DNA of 64,000 nucleotides from SKLM01 sp964542755 (GTDB lineage Bacteria > Chloroflexota > Anaerolineae > B4-G1), in NCBI GenBank assembly GCA_964542755.1, contig CAZIWL010000006.1, positions 11,281 through 75,280 of the forward strand, in the 5' to 3' direction. The position numbers and the translations under genes are program-made. The notes beneath the pieces are model-generated. The model did not search any database and had not been told where the DNA came from. It was given only the letters and a program-made list of their open reading frames with translations. Each line of letters begins with the position of its first letter. The first letter of the stretch is position 1. Positions 35,884-43,836 of this stretch are shown here, in pieces.

Positions 35884-36148
35884 GGATTACGCCATATGCG
35901 TCGCCGGAAACACGTGTGGATTGGTCGTGACTCACTGGCGGCCGTTCCTCCTGCAATGGGCATCTCCGGGGCAAGAAAACCCTCTGTTTGGCCCTCCGCT
36001 TGCCTGTCTCCGACCACGCTCTCACGGGTCATTCTGTGGGCAACTCCCAACTGGTTTGATGAAGGGGGTCACGGAAGATTGAGGATAGACCCTCCACCAC
36101 AGTCCCGGTATGCACGTCCGTGGATTCGGCAGCGATCTGAGAGGCTTG
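35884..36148. other. Intergenic region between greA and BTAD regulator promoters
   Basis: About 265 bases bounded by the divergent greA and BTAD promoters. I see no gene, repeat or hairpin worth naming. Confidence 0.4.
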
Positions 36149-36177
36149 TTGACAGGATCGGGGGCGTCTGCTATGAT
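36149..36177 (+). promoter_or_regulatory. Near-consensus promoter of the CIS-linked BTAD regulator
   Basis: A perfect TTGACA (36149-36154), 17 bases and TATGAT (36172-36177). The leader to the regulator start is about 220 bases. It contains an 8-bp hairpin (GGGTCGGG/CCCGACCC, 36335-36360) with a 10-base loop and no T-tract. Confidence 0.85.
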
Positions 36178-36406
36178 GCTTGACAGATCATCTTCGGAGG
36201 CGTCACCTATCATCGGCCGATCTCAGCGATGAGATGGGCATTTGGCATGTCACCGCCTGGCGTACTGTAGGGACCAGCGCGTCCCTGTGCCAGCAGCAAG
36301 CGTTCATCCCAGCCCGCATTGCTTTCGACGTGCTGGGTCGGGAACCACCTGGCCCGACCCTCGATAGCGCGAAGGCGCCCTGCTCGGCCTGAACGAGGAG
36401 GAGTCG

Positions 36407-37348
36407 ATGTCTACGTTACGCGTGTACGCCCTTGGAAACCCCCGTGTTCAGCGAGGTGAAGATCTCGTAGACTTTCCCACTCAGAAAGCCTACGATCTCA
36501 TGTACCTGCTGTTGCTCCACGCCGGTCAGCCCCTCGAACGCGACTGGATCGCTGAGAGACTCTGGCCTATGCGACCGGCGGGAAGGGCCAGGCGCTGTCT
36601 ATCCACGGCGCTTTGGCGGCTCAGGCGCGCGCTCGGCGTGCACGGCAGCGAGATGGGCGACAAGCTCGTCCAGGTCGAGCGGGACACGCTCATGATCGAA
36701 GTCGGCGACTTGGGATGTTGGTTTGACGTGGCGGCATTCGAGCGGGAGGTGGCGCTAGGTGTTCAAGGTCCGCTGCCGTGTACTCCCGACCGCGAAGCCG
36801 CCCTCCGACGGGCATCGGACCTTTACCGTGGGGACCTGCTCGCAGGCCGGTACGACGACTGGTGCCTGGCGGAACGGGAACGGCTGAGGTTGCTGCTGCT
36901 GCGGGTGTTGAAGCGGCTGCAGCGCCACTCGCGACTGGCGGAGGACTTCGAGGCAGCCATCGCCCACGGCGAGCGTCTCCTTCGACTTGACTCTCTCCAA
37001 GAGGATGTTCATCGTGAGATGATGCGGTGCTACGCCGACTCAGGCCGTCCGACACGCGCGCTGGAGCACTTCCGCGACTGGCGAGAGGAGTTGCGATCCG
37101 AGCTCGGGGTCGAGCCGATGCGCGAGACGTGGGACCTCTACCATCGCATCCGGGCCGAGCGTCGCACGTTCTCGCCGGGACTGGACGCCGCGACGCCGTT
37201 GGCCTCACTAGAATCGGCGCTTGTTGAGTTCGATCGCGCGCTCGTCGCCCTCTGCAGCGCACAAGAGGCCTTGCAGGCGGCGGCGCTCAAGTGCGGCCTG
37301 ACAGGACAGATCCCCGGATTCTCACCGGATCGGAACATCCTAGACTAG
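36407..37348 (+). CDS. BTAD/SARP-type transcriptional activator heading the CIS cluster
   Basis: A 313-residue regulator with only the SARP core. It has an N-terminal winged-helix domain (about 1-95: RVYALGNPRV, RDWIAERLWP, ARRCLSTALWRLRRAL) and a BTAD helical domain (about 95-255: LYRGDLLAG, YDDWCLAERERLRLLLLRVL, DVHREMMRCYADSGRPTRALE). It has no ATPase or TPR extension, unlike the 1106-residue paralogue. The last 60 residues include a short coiled-coil-like helix (SLESALVEFDRALVALCSAQ). AGGAGGAG precedes the ATG. SARP regulators bind heptamer direct repeats at 11-bp spacing; just such an array lies 285 bases downstream of its stop, before the CIS operon. It is therefore the probable activator of that operon (inference). 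Confidence 0.9.
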   Translation: MSTLRVYALGNPRVQRGEDLVDFPTQKAYDLMYLLLLHAGQPLERDWIAERLWPMRPAGRARRCLSTALWRLRRALGVHGSEMGDKLVQVERDTLMIEVGDLGCWFDVAAFEREVALGVQGPLPCTPDREAALRRASDLYRGDLLAGRYDDWCLAERERLRLLLLRVLKRLQRHSRLAEDFEAAIAHGERLLRLDSLQEDVHREMMRCYADSGRPTRALEHFRDWREELRSELGVEPMRETWDLYHRIRAERRTFSPGLDAATPLASLESALVEFDRALVALCSAQEALQAAALKCGLTGQIPGFSPDRNILD

Positions 37349-37632
37349 AGCGTGTGAGCGGTGCTGACTCAACCGTACGCTGACGGTCGCGGTTTCTAGT
37401 CGGTCGGATATTTCACATAATGATCACCATCCTGGGCCTGACCCCGCGGAGGTGGTTGCCAGACTGCGGCGTCCGGTGACCGAGTCCCCTTGCACATGGG
37501 TCGTCATACCCCCCAGGCCATCAACCTGTGTCTATGCCCTCCCCATCCCACGTTCACCCACGACGTCAATTCGTTGCTGAATCGGCCTTGCCCCTCTCCC
37601 TGCTGGTCAGTATTCCTTGTTGTCGATATCAC
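37349..37632. other. Intergenic region between regulator and CIS operon
   Basis: About 285 bases with no gene. No clear terminator for the regulator is visible. The region leads into the direct-repeat array. Confidence 0.35.
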
Positions 37633-37672
37633 GTGTGACATCGGTGTGACGCTGCAGTGACGCAGGTGTGAC
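37633..37672 (+). promoter_or_regulatory. Four direct heptamer repeats at 11-bp period: predicted SARP operator
   Basis: GTGTGAC (37633-37639), GTGTGAC (37644-37650), CAGTGAC (37655-37661) and GTGTGAC (37666-37672) are spaced exactly 11 bases start to start. A -10-like TAGCAT follows at 37683-37688, 10 bases after the last heptamer, with no good -35 box of its own. This matches the known layout of SARP/BTAD activator sites, where the repeats replace the -35 region. The CIS operon starts about 75 bases further on. Confidence 0.8.
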
Positions 37673-37682
37673 AGGACAGCTG

Positions 37683-37688
37683 TAGCAT
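37683..37688 (+). promoter_or_regulatory. Probable -10 element of the activator-dependent CIS promoter
   Basis: TAGCAT placed downstream of the 11-bp repeat array. It is a weak -10 on its own, as expected for a promoter that needs an activator. The exact register is uncertain by one or two bases. Confidence 0.5.
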
Positions 37689-37763
37689 CGAGGCAGTGAA
37701 CGAAACGTTCTTCGGGCATAGTGGCACCCGAAGGGGGAGAGGCCTTCGCTGGATGAGGCCACC

Positions 37764-38075
37764 TTGAACGAACAGAATACGGCCTCACGATCTGCCAACC
37801 ACATCGCAGCAGAGCAGCCCGCCGTGCATGCTCTTTCATTCGTCGTCCGTATCTGGCGACAAGATGAGCCGAGTGACTGCGAATGCCGCGGCTGGATCGA
37901 GCACGTACAGACAGGGCGGAGGACGCCGTTCTCCGGCCTGGATCAGTTGCGATACCTCATCGCTGATGCTGTGGGGTCGCCTGCGTACCGCGGTCGCTCG
38001 TGGGGCGGGCGGCTGAGGCGGTGGCGGTCGTTTGTCGCCGAGTGGTTCTCAGACGAGCAAGAAAGGGAGACATGA
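37764..38075 (+). CDS. Small RIW-family protein, first gene of the CIS operon
   Basis: A 103-residue soluble protein. Its core SFVVRIWRQDE, then CRGWIEHVQTGRRTPFSGLDQL is homologous to the 74-residue protein at 22421-22645 in the fibre cluster. This copy adds a basic, Trp-rich C-terminal tail (YRGRSWGGRLRRWRSF, then AEWFSDEQ). A TTG start is chosen because both paralogues then begin Met-Asn-Glu (TTGAACGAA), with GGATGAGG upstream. Its last codons overlap the AAA+ ATPase start (ATGA), so the two are translationally coupled. No known domain is recognised. As first gene after the predicted SARP operator it could be a regulatory or assembly factor; this is only positional inference. Confidence 0.75.
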   Translation: MNEQNTASRSANHIAAEQPAVHALSFVVRIWRQDEPSDCECRGWIEHVQTGRRTPFSGLDQLRYLIADAVGSPAYRGRSWGGRLRRWRSFVAEWFSDEQERET

Positions 38076-40255
38076 CGGGGAGCTGCGATCGAGGTGAGTG
38101 GGTCGCAAGCATATGTGGCCAAGACGATTACCTGTGTCTCTCCCTTATGCGTATCGATCGGATCATCCGCCGTGAGGCTTTGATCCAGCGGCTCCGGGGA
38201 GCAGATCCCATGGATCCCTACCGCGGACTCTTGATCTCCGACGCTGAGGTCGATCATCTGCTGCGGTCGCTGCCCCATTCCGACTACGCCGCGCCGGACC
38301 ACCCGTCGCTCAGAAAACTCAACGCAGAGATCAGCGACGTGGATGGGCGGCTTGCAGAGATGGATCCACCACCAGGCTCGCGTCTGGGTCGACTCGTCTC
38401 TCGTCTTGGATTCCAGCCTCTGGAGCGTGACATTCTCCTCCTGGCGTTGGTGATAGAGATCGACCCCCGGTACGGCCGGATATTCGGTTTCTTGCAGGAT
38501 GACGTGACCCAGTCCCTCCCGACACCATTTCTGGCCTTGAATCTGCTATGCGCACATGAAGAGGGCTGGCGGTGGGGACGGACACGCTTGTTGGACGGCG
38601 CGCCGTTGATCCGACACCGGCTCGTCAGGCTCCTCTCCTCCCAGCCAGGTTCGGAACGGCCGTGGATTCAGCGAGGGCTCCAAGTCGACCCGCACGTTGT
38701 GAACTACGTTGTGGGGCTGGCCGATGAGGACCCTCGTCTCTCTGAGTTCGTTGAAAAGGTGCCGCGCGAACCGGGTGAAGACAGTCTGGCGATCAGCGAG
38801 GCGGTCCAAGAGAGGGTTCTGAGCTTGGTTCAGAATCCCGTGATCATATGTCTCAAGGGGCCGCGGGGGTTGGGGCGAAGAGCAGCAGCGCGGACGATCT
38901 GCCGCAAGATAGAGCGGGGTTTGATGGTCGTCGATCTCCGGGGCTTGCTGGCGGGTGAACTGTCACTGAAAACGGCCGTGGCCCTCGTCGAGCGGCAGGC
39001 CCTTCTTCGAGGTGATCTCTTGTTCTGGGAGGGTGTAGAGGCCCTGTCAGACGACCGGACCGCTCGACAGCAGTGGCTGAGGGCCGTCAAGGGTCACGGC
39101 CGGGGGGCCTTTGTTGCTGGAGACGAGGATTGGGTGGGTCTGGCTCTGCGCCCAGACGTGTCGGTGGTGGAAATCCCGTTCTCGGTTCCCGACTATGAGA
39201 CGCGGAGGAGCCTCTGGGCAAGGTGCCTGGACGACGTGCAGCCCCTTGACAGTGAGGTGGATACAGGGGCGCTGGCCAATCAGTTCCGATTTGGTGAAGG
39301 TCAGATGCAGCGGGTTGTGGCCACGGCTCGCGACCTGGCACGGGGGGACGGGAGCAGGCAGGTGGGTCAATCCCACCTCTTCCAGGCTTGCCGGTCCAAC
39401 TCGAATCAGAGGTTGTCCGATTTGGCGCAGAAGGTGGCACCGCACTACCGGTGGGGAGACATCGTGCTGCCCCCCGATCAAGTCCGGCAACTACGGGAGA
39501 TCGTGAATCACGTCACCTATCGGCCGCTGGTGTACGGCGAGTGGGGCTTCGACCGGAAGCTCGCCCTCAGCAAAGGGTTGAACGCGCTCTTTGTCGGAGG
39601 GCCCGGAACGGGCAAGACGATGGCAGCGGACATTCTGGCCGGGGAGCTGGGCCTGGACCTGTACAAGATCGATCTCTCGATGGTGGTGAGCAAGTACATC
39701 GGAGAGACTGAGAAGAACCTGCGCAGGATCTTCTCCGAGGCGGCCACCAGCAACAGCATTCTCTTCTTCGATGAGGCCGATGCGATCTTCGGGAAGAGGA
39801 GCGAGGTCAGGGACTCCCACGACCGGTATGCGAACATCGAGATTGCCTATCTCCTGCAGAAGATGGAGGAATACTCGGGAATCGCCATCCTGGCGACGAA
39901 TATGGGTCAAAACCTCGATGATGCCTTCGTACGCCGGATGCACTTCACGGTCGAGTTCCCGTTCCCGGAAGAGGTCTACCGGCGGCGCATCTGGGAGCTG
40001 ACCTTCCCCGCTGAGGCCCCCCGCAGCGACGGCGTGGACCTGGATTTCATGGCCCGCCAGTTCAAGGTTGCTGGCGGCAACATCCGGAACATCATCCTGG
40101 GTGCTGCCTTTCTGGCAGCGGCTGACGGCCGGGTGATCTCTATGGCGCATCTGATCCATGCTGCCAAGCGTGAGTTCCAGAAGATGGGAAAGCTCGTGGT
40201 CGACACGGACTTTGGGCCGTACTACACGCTGGTGGAGGACGAGGGGGGCGTGTGA
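38072..40255 (+). CDS. AAA+ ATPase of the contractile injection system (Afp15-like)
   Basis: A 727-residue protein with two ATPase-like halves. The N-terminal half (to about 440) has a degenerate P-loop-like segment (CLKGPRGLGRRAA) and is probably inactive. The C-terminal half is a canonical AAA+ domain: Walker A GGPGTGKT at 509-516, Walker B ILFFDEAD with the DE pair at 567-568, and an Arg-finger region VRRMHFTVEFP. This is the ATPase found in nearly all eCIS loci (Afp15/Pvc15), needed for particle assembly or cargo loading by an unclear mechanism. The ATG at 38072 overlaps the previous stop and has AAAGGGAG upstream. It is followed by the YkgJ-like gene with a GTGA overlap. Confidence 0.92.
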   Translation: MTGSCDRGEWVASICGQDDYLCLSLMRIDRIIRREALIQRLRGADPMDPYRGLLISDAEVDHLLRSLPHSDYAAPDHPSLRKLNAEISDVDGRLAEMDPPPGSRLGRLVSRLGFQPLERDILLLALVIEIDPRYGRIFGFLQDDVTQSLPTPFLALNLLCAHEEGWRWGRTRLLDGAPLIRHRLVRLLSSQPGSERPWIQRGLQVDPHVVNYVVGLADEDPRLSEFVEKVPREPGEDSLAISEAVQERVLSLVQNPVIICLKGPRGLGRRAAARTICRKIERGLMVVDLRGLLAGELSLKTAVALVERQALLRGDLLFWEGVEALSDDRTARQQWLRAVKGHGRGAFVAGDEDWVGLALRPDVSVVEIPFSVPDYETRRSLWARCLDDVQPLDSEVDTGALANQFRFGEGQMQRVVATARDLARGDGSRQVGQSHLFQACRSNSNQRLSDLAQKVAPHYRWGDIVLPPDQVRQLREIVNHVTYRPLVYGEWGFDRKLALSKGLNALFVGGPGTGKTMAADILAGELGLDLYKIDLSMVVSKYIGETEKNLRRIFSEAATSNSILFFDEADAIFGKRSEVRDSHDRYANIEIAYLLQKMEEYSGIAILATNMGQNLDDAFVRRMHFTVEFPFPEEVYRRRIWELTFPAEAPRSDGVDLDFMARQFKVAGGNIRNIILGAAFLAAADGRVISMAHLIHAAKREFQKMGKLVVDTDFGPYYTLVEDEGGV

Positions 40256-40875
40256 GCGCGACTGGCCCCGGCCGGGAGTTGATGATGCCCGTGGCCGAAC
40301 TGGTCCAGCCGAACCGAACCGCTGAGGAAGGGGGCAACGGGACACTTCAGGCCTACCTGGACCGTGGTCTCCGCTTTGCGCACGTGATGATGAGCATCAA
40401 TCATTTTGAAGGACGGGAAGGAGTCGTCTACGCCCGGGCCTTGACGGAGCTGCTGCTGGACAAGGGGTTGCTGGGACAGGACGAGTTGGAGATTATGGTC
40501 TCCCAGGTACGTCAGGAGCTCGAGAATCAGCCGGCGCCCCGGGTGATGCTGGCCTCATCGCCGGACAAGTATGGGGCGAACGGTACGGTGTCTATCGATT
40601 GCGCAAGCCGGATCGAGATCTGCAAGGCCAAGTGCTGCACATTCAACTTCTACCTGACGGATCAAGATCTGGACGAGGGTGTCGCTCGGTGGGACTACGG
40701 CCGCCCGTATTGGATCCAGAAGCGGAGCGACGCGTACTGCGTTCACTGCCACCCATCGACTCGTCGCTGTCAGATCCACGAACATCGGCCCTATGTTTGT
40801 AGGAGCTATGATTGTCGCCAGGACGAGCGTATCTGGGATGACTTCGAGAAGATGATCCCCAGTCCGGAGCTCTAG
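40252..40875 (+). CDS. YkgJ-family cysteine-cluster protein in the CIS operon
   Basis: A 207-residue cytoplasmic protein. The C-terminal half has the Cys/His pattern of the YkgJ (zinc- or iron-chelating) family: DCASRIEICKAKCCTFNF, then YCVHCHPSTRRCQIHEHRPY and VCRSYDCRQD. The N-terminal 95 residues are helical (YLDRGLRFAHVMMSINHFEG). The GTG start overlaps the stop of the ATPase gene (GTGA), so the two are probably made in fixed ratio. Biochemical roles of YkgJ proteins are poorly known; metal binding is inferred from the ligands. Its coupling to the ATPase suggests a role in CIS maturation or cargo modification rather than housekeeping. Confidence 0.82.
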   Translation: MSATGPGRELMMPVAELVQPNRTAEEGGNGTLQAYLDRGLRFAHVMMSINHFEGREGVVYARALTELLLDKGLLGQDELEIMVSQVRQELENQPAPRVMLASSPDKYGANGTVSIDCASRIEICKAKCCTFNFYLTDQDLDEGVARWDYGRPYWIQKRSDAYCVHCHPSTRRCQIHEHRPYVCRSYDCRQDERIWDDFEKMIPSPEL

Positions 40876-40900
40876 ACGCGTAGATCCTTGGAGGTAAGGG

Positions 40901-42772
40901 ATGACGATCCGGCGAGCACAGGCTAAGGACGCACAGGAGCAGCAAGGGCGCGCGAAGGGGACCCTGCAGGAGGAAAGCCGATGCGCGCAGTCGCTTGCGG
41001 AGCGTGAAGCAGGCGAACAGGCTCCGATACTGGCGAACCCCCTGGTAGATCGTCCCGTCAACGTCGCTCTGCGTGCTCGTGCTGTCGCCCGGCTTCAAAG
41101 AGAGCGTGGCAACCAGTGTGCCCAGCGCCTGCTCCAAGCCAAGCTGACCGTCGGTGCGCCTGACGACCAGTATGAGCGGGAGGCCGATAGGGTGGCGCAC
41201 GAGATCTCGCGAACGCCCGAACACCGAATTCAGCCACAAGAGGAAGAGGAGGAGTGGCTGGAAGCAAAGCGTCGTCCAGGGACAGGGGAGCCCGACATTC
41301 AGCGACAAGTTGAAGGAGAGGAAGAGGAAGAAGAGGAAATGATGCAGCCGAAGGCTGCGCGGGGGGTTCCCTCGGTCCAGGCTCAGGAGATCCCTGAAGA
41401 GGAGGAGTGGCTGCAGATGAAGGCGCGTCCGGGGGCAAGGGAGCCCGGCATTCAGCCACAGGCGGAAGAGGAAGACGGGAAGCTGATGATGCGGCCCGGG
41501 GCTGGGTCGGAGATTCCGCCGGTCCAGGCGCAGGACATCCCGGAAGAAGAAGAGCCAGTACAGATGCAGCGCGTTCAAGACGGACGGCGGCAGCTTGATT
41601 CGGACACGGAGGAGCGTATTGAGCGCCTGCGTCACGGGGGACAGCCGATCAACAGCGCAACGCGAGGCTTCTTTGAGGACGCATTCGACCGGGATTTCAG
41701 CGAGGTGCGCACTCACGCCGATGGGTTGGCCTCGGAGACGGCTCAGGTGCTGAATGCGCGCGCTCTTACGGTCGGCGATGACATCTTGTTTGGCAGTGGT
41801 GAGTATGCGCCGGAAACAGAGGCGGGAAGGGAGCTTCTGGCCCACGAGTTGACTCACGTCGTTCAGCAGGGATGCGCGCCACAGTTGGAGAGGGCCGAGC
41901 GGAATCAGGCGAAGGAGCTGGCAGGAGAACGAGAAGCGGCAGTCGTGGGAAGCTCACCATCATCTCAGATTGTCCAGCGCGACAACGGCGAAGAGGGACA
42001 GGTGGAGGTCACGTCGGCCGAAGCGGCGATAGATCTGGAGGAGTCTAACCGACAGGAGGACCAGCTGAACGGGCGGATCAATGGCATGGCGCGGAGCATG
42101 ATCAATGGCTTCTGCACGTCCATCAATGCAGCGATGGTTTCCTTTGCGACGTGGGCGGAAGACAATCGGCCAGACCAATCGCCTTCCGTGCTGCTCAACG
42201 TTATCGACTCGGCCTTCAGCTTGATACCCGTGCCTGGTGCGGGGTTCACCGTCAATATCATCCAGGCGGCGTTGAGTTTCACCAAGACCATCGCGAAGGA
42301 CACTGTGGAGGACCTGGCGGAGACGGACACGTGGCGCACGCTGCGGACACAGCTGATGGCGGCGCAGACGTCCATGGCCAATCGGCTCCAAGAGAGCGAG
42401 GTGAACCTGGACTTCATGAATCAGCTTCGTGAGAACAACCTTGCAGAGTACCACCAGGTTCACACAGATCACCGTCAGTTGATCGCCGAGGGCGATCTCT
42501 CTGGGATGGACGTACGCATCCGTCAGTTCCTGGTCCGTATGGGGATCCCGGACAACGCTACCCCCATCGCCAGACACCTCCTAGGAAACCTGATCGCTCA
42601 GATGCGCTTTGCCGCGGTCGAAGAGGAGGCCGCCGGGTTCTGGGGCCGCCTGCTACCGGGGATGCTCTCAGGGGAGCAACGACTCTATTGGGAGGACATC
42701 GGCGAGCTCCGACATCGTCTGCGACTCGAAGGTCAACGGGAAGCGTACCGTCGTATGGGAGGTACCCGGTAG
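40901..42772 (+). CDS. DUF4157 (eCIS core domain) protein 1, probable cargo
   Basis: A 623-residue protein with the DUF4157 zincin-like domain characteristic of eCIS loci. An N-terminal entry motif (LTVGAPDDQYEREADRVAHE, about 82-101) is followed by Glu-rich linker repeats such as IPEEEEWLQMKARPG. The core (about 250-325) contains FEDAFDRDFSEVRTHAD and AHELTHVVQQG, with HELTH at 315-319. The remaining 300 residues are helical, with a hydrophobic patch (LNVIDSAFSLIPVPGAGF, then VNIIQAALSF) that may be membrane-active, suggesting an effector. GGAGGTAAGGG precedes the ATG. DUF4157 proteins are known as eCIS-associated cargo or processing factors; the toxin reading of the C-terminus is inference. 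Confidence 0.88.
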   Translation: MTIRRAQAKDAQEQQGRAKGTLQEESRCAQSLAEREAGEQAPILANPLVDRPVNVALRARAVARLQRERGNQCAQRLLQAKLTVGAPDDQYEREADRVAHEISRTPEHRIQPQEEEEEWLEAKRRPGTGEPDIQRQVEGEEEEEEEMMQPKAARGVPSVQAQEIPEEEEWLQMKARPGAREPGIQPQAEEEDGKLMMRPGAGSEIPPVQAQDIPEEEEPVQMQRVQDGRRQLDSDTEERIERLRHGGQPINSATRGFFEDAFDRDFSEVRTHADGLASETAQVLNARALTVGDDILFGSGEYAPETEAGRELLAHELTHVVQQGCAPQLERAERNQAKELAGEREAAVVGSSPSSQIVQRDNGEEGQVEVTSAEAAIDLEESNRQEDQLNGRINGMARSMINGFCTSINAAMVSFATWAEDNRPDQSPSVLLNVIDSAFSLIPVPGAGFTVNIIQAALSFTKTIAKDTVEDLAETDTWRTLRTQLMAAQTSMANRLQESEVNLDFMNQLRENNLAEYHQVHTDHRQLIAEGDLSGMDVRIRQFLVRMGIPDNATPIARHLLGNLIAQMRFAAVEEEAAGFWGRLLPGMLSGEQRLYWEDIGELRHRLRLEGQREAYRRMGGTR

Positions 42773-42835
42773 GGCTATGGTGCATATTGGGAGGACCAAG
42801 ATACGGGTAGCTGGTAGCGGCGTGTGAGGAGAGAG

Positions 42836-43654
42836 ATGCTCATTGATCTGGACGAGACGCTCAAGCAACTGCTGATCCGAGAGATGCCCATCGACAATAG
42901 GGATGTGGACATCTCGTTCGACCAGCCGAAGCGGGAGTGGTCGGCGAAGCTCTCGCGCCCCACGATCAACCTCTATCTCTATGACGTTCGGGAGAACACC
43001 GAGCTGCGCCAGACAAATTGGGTGGTGGAGCGAGGGGACAACGGGCAGGCGACAAAGAAGAGGCCCCCGCGGCGCATCGATCTCGCCTACTTGATTACTG
43101 CCTGGACCAACACCGCGGAGGACGAGCACCGCTTACTCTGGCGGGCACTCTGGGCGCTGATGAGACATCCCGAACTGCCAGAGGACCTGCTTCAAGGAGA
43201 CATGGTCGGGTCGGAGGTGCCTATTCGGGCCTCGGTTGCGCAACCAGACGAAATTCCGAACGTGTCTGATCTGTGGGGGGTGCTGGATAACGAACTGAGA
43301 CCGTCCCTACACCTTGTCGCCACGCTGCCGCTCGACCTGGTCCAGGTCATCACAGGGCCCCTGGTGCGCAGCAAGCGGATTCGTGTGGAACAAGGGCTTG
43401 AGAAGGAAGGGCCCTTCGAGGAGATCACGCAGGTCGGCGGCACCGTTCGGGACGCTGAGGACCGGCCGCTGGTGGGCGCGGTCGTACGGGTTCGGGAACG
43501 GGGATTCACCGCGACCACGGACGAGGAGGGGCGATACACGTTCCCTAACCTGTCCGCAGGGTCGTATACGTTTGTCGTGTTCTCGGATGCGGGCGAGCTG
43601 CTGGAGAAAGAGGTGGTCGTCCTGTCGCGGGACTACGACCTTCAGGTGGAATAG
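42836..43654 (+). CDS. DUF4255 tail-terminator/cap protein (Afp16-like) with CarboxypepD_reg domain
   Basis: A 272-residue protein. Residues 1-190 are the Pvc16/Afp16 N-terminal DUF4255 domain (MLIDLDETLKQLLIRE, then RPTINLYLYDVRENTELRQT, then PRRIDLAYLITAWT). This domain caps the sheath-tube end and fixes particle length in studied eCIS. A C-terminal carboxypeptidase-regulatory-like beta-sandwich (about 200-272: GGTVRDAEDRPLVGAVVRV, then TTDEEGRYTFPNL) is an added module. GAGGAGAG lies before the ATG at 42836. The sheath gene follows after about 180 bases. Confidence 0.9.
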   Translation: MLIDLDETLKQLLIREMPIDNRDVDISFDQPKREWSAKLSRPTINLYLYDVRENTELRQTNWVVERGDNGQATKKRPPRRIDLAYLITAWTNTAEDEHRLLWRALWALMRHPELPEDLLQGDMVGSEVPIRASVAQPDEIPNVSDLWGVLDNELRPSLHLVATLPLDLVQVITGPLVRSKRIRVEQGLEKEGPFEEITQVGGTVRDAEDRPLVGAVVRVRERGFTATTDEEGRYTFPNLSAGSYTFVVFSDAGELLEKEVVVLSRDYDLQVE

Positions 43655-43836
43655 GCGGACGGACTGCGACCCGTGCGGAGGGTTGGCGGGACGGCCGGGT
43701 CTCGCGGACCGGCAGAGGCACGAGCGAGATTCGATGATGGGGAGGATCCCGGGATGCGTCGTCGACGGAAGCAGGTGGCGATGTCGCTCCACTCGACGAC
43801 CATATGGCTACTAGACCATAATCAGGAGGTGTGAAG

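Noticed and set aside
36180..36392. 70-codon frame between the BTAD promoter and the BTAD gene
   Set aside because: No ribosome-binding site and no recognisable features; more likely untranslated leader.
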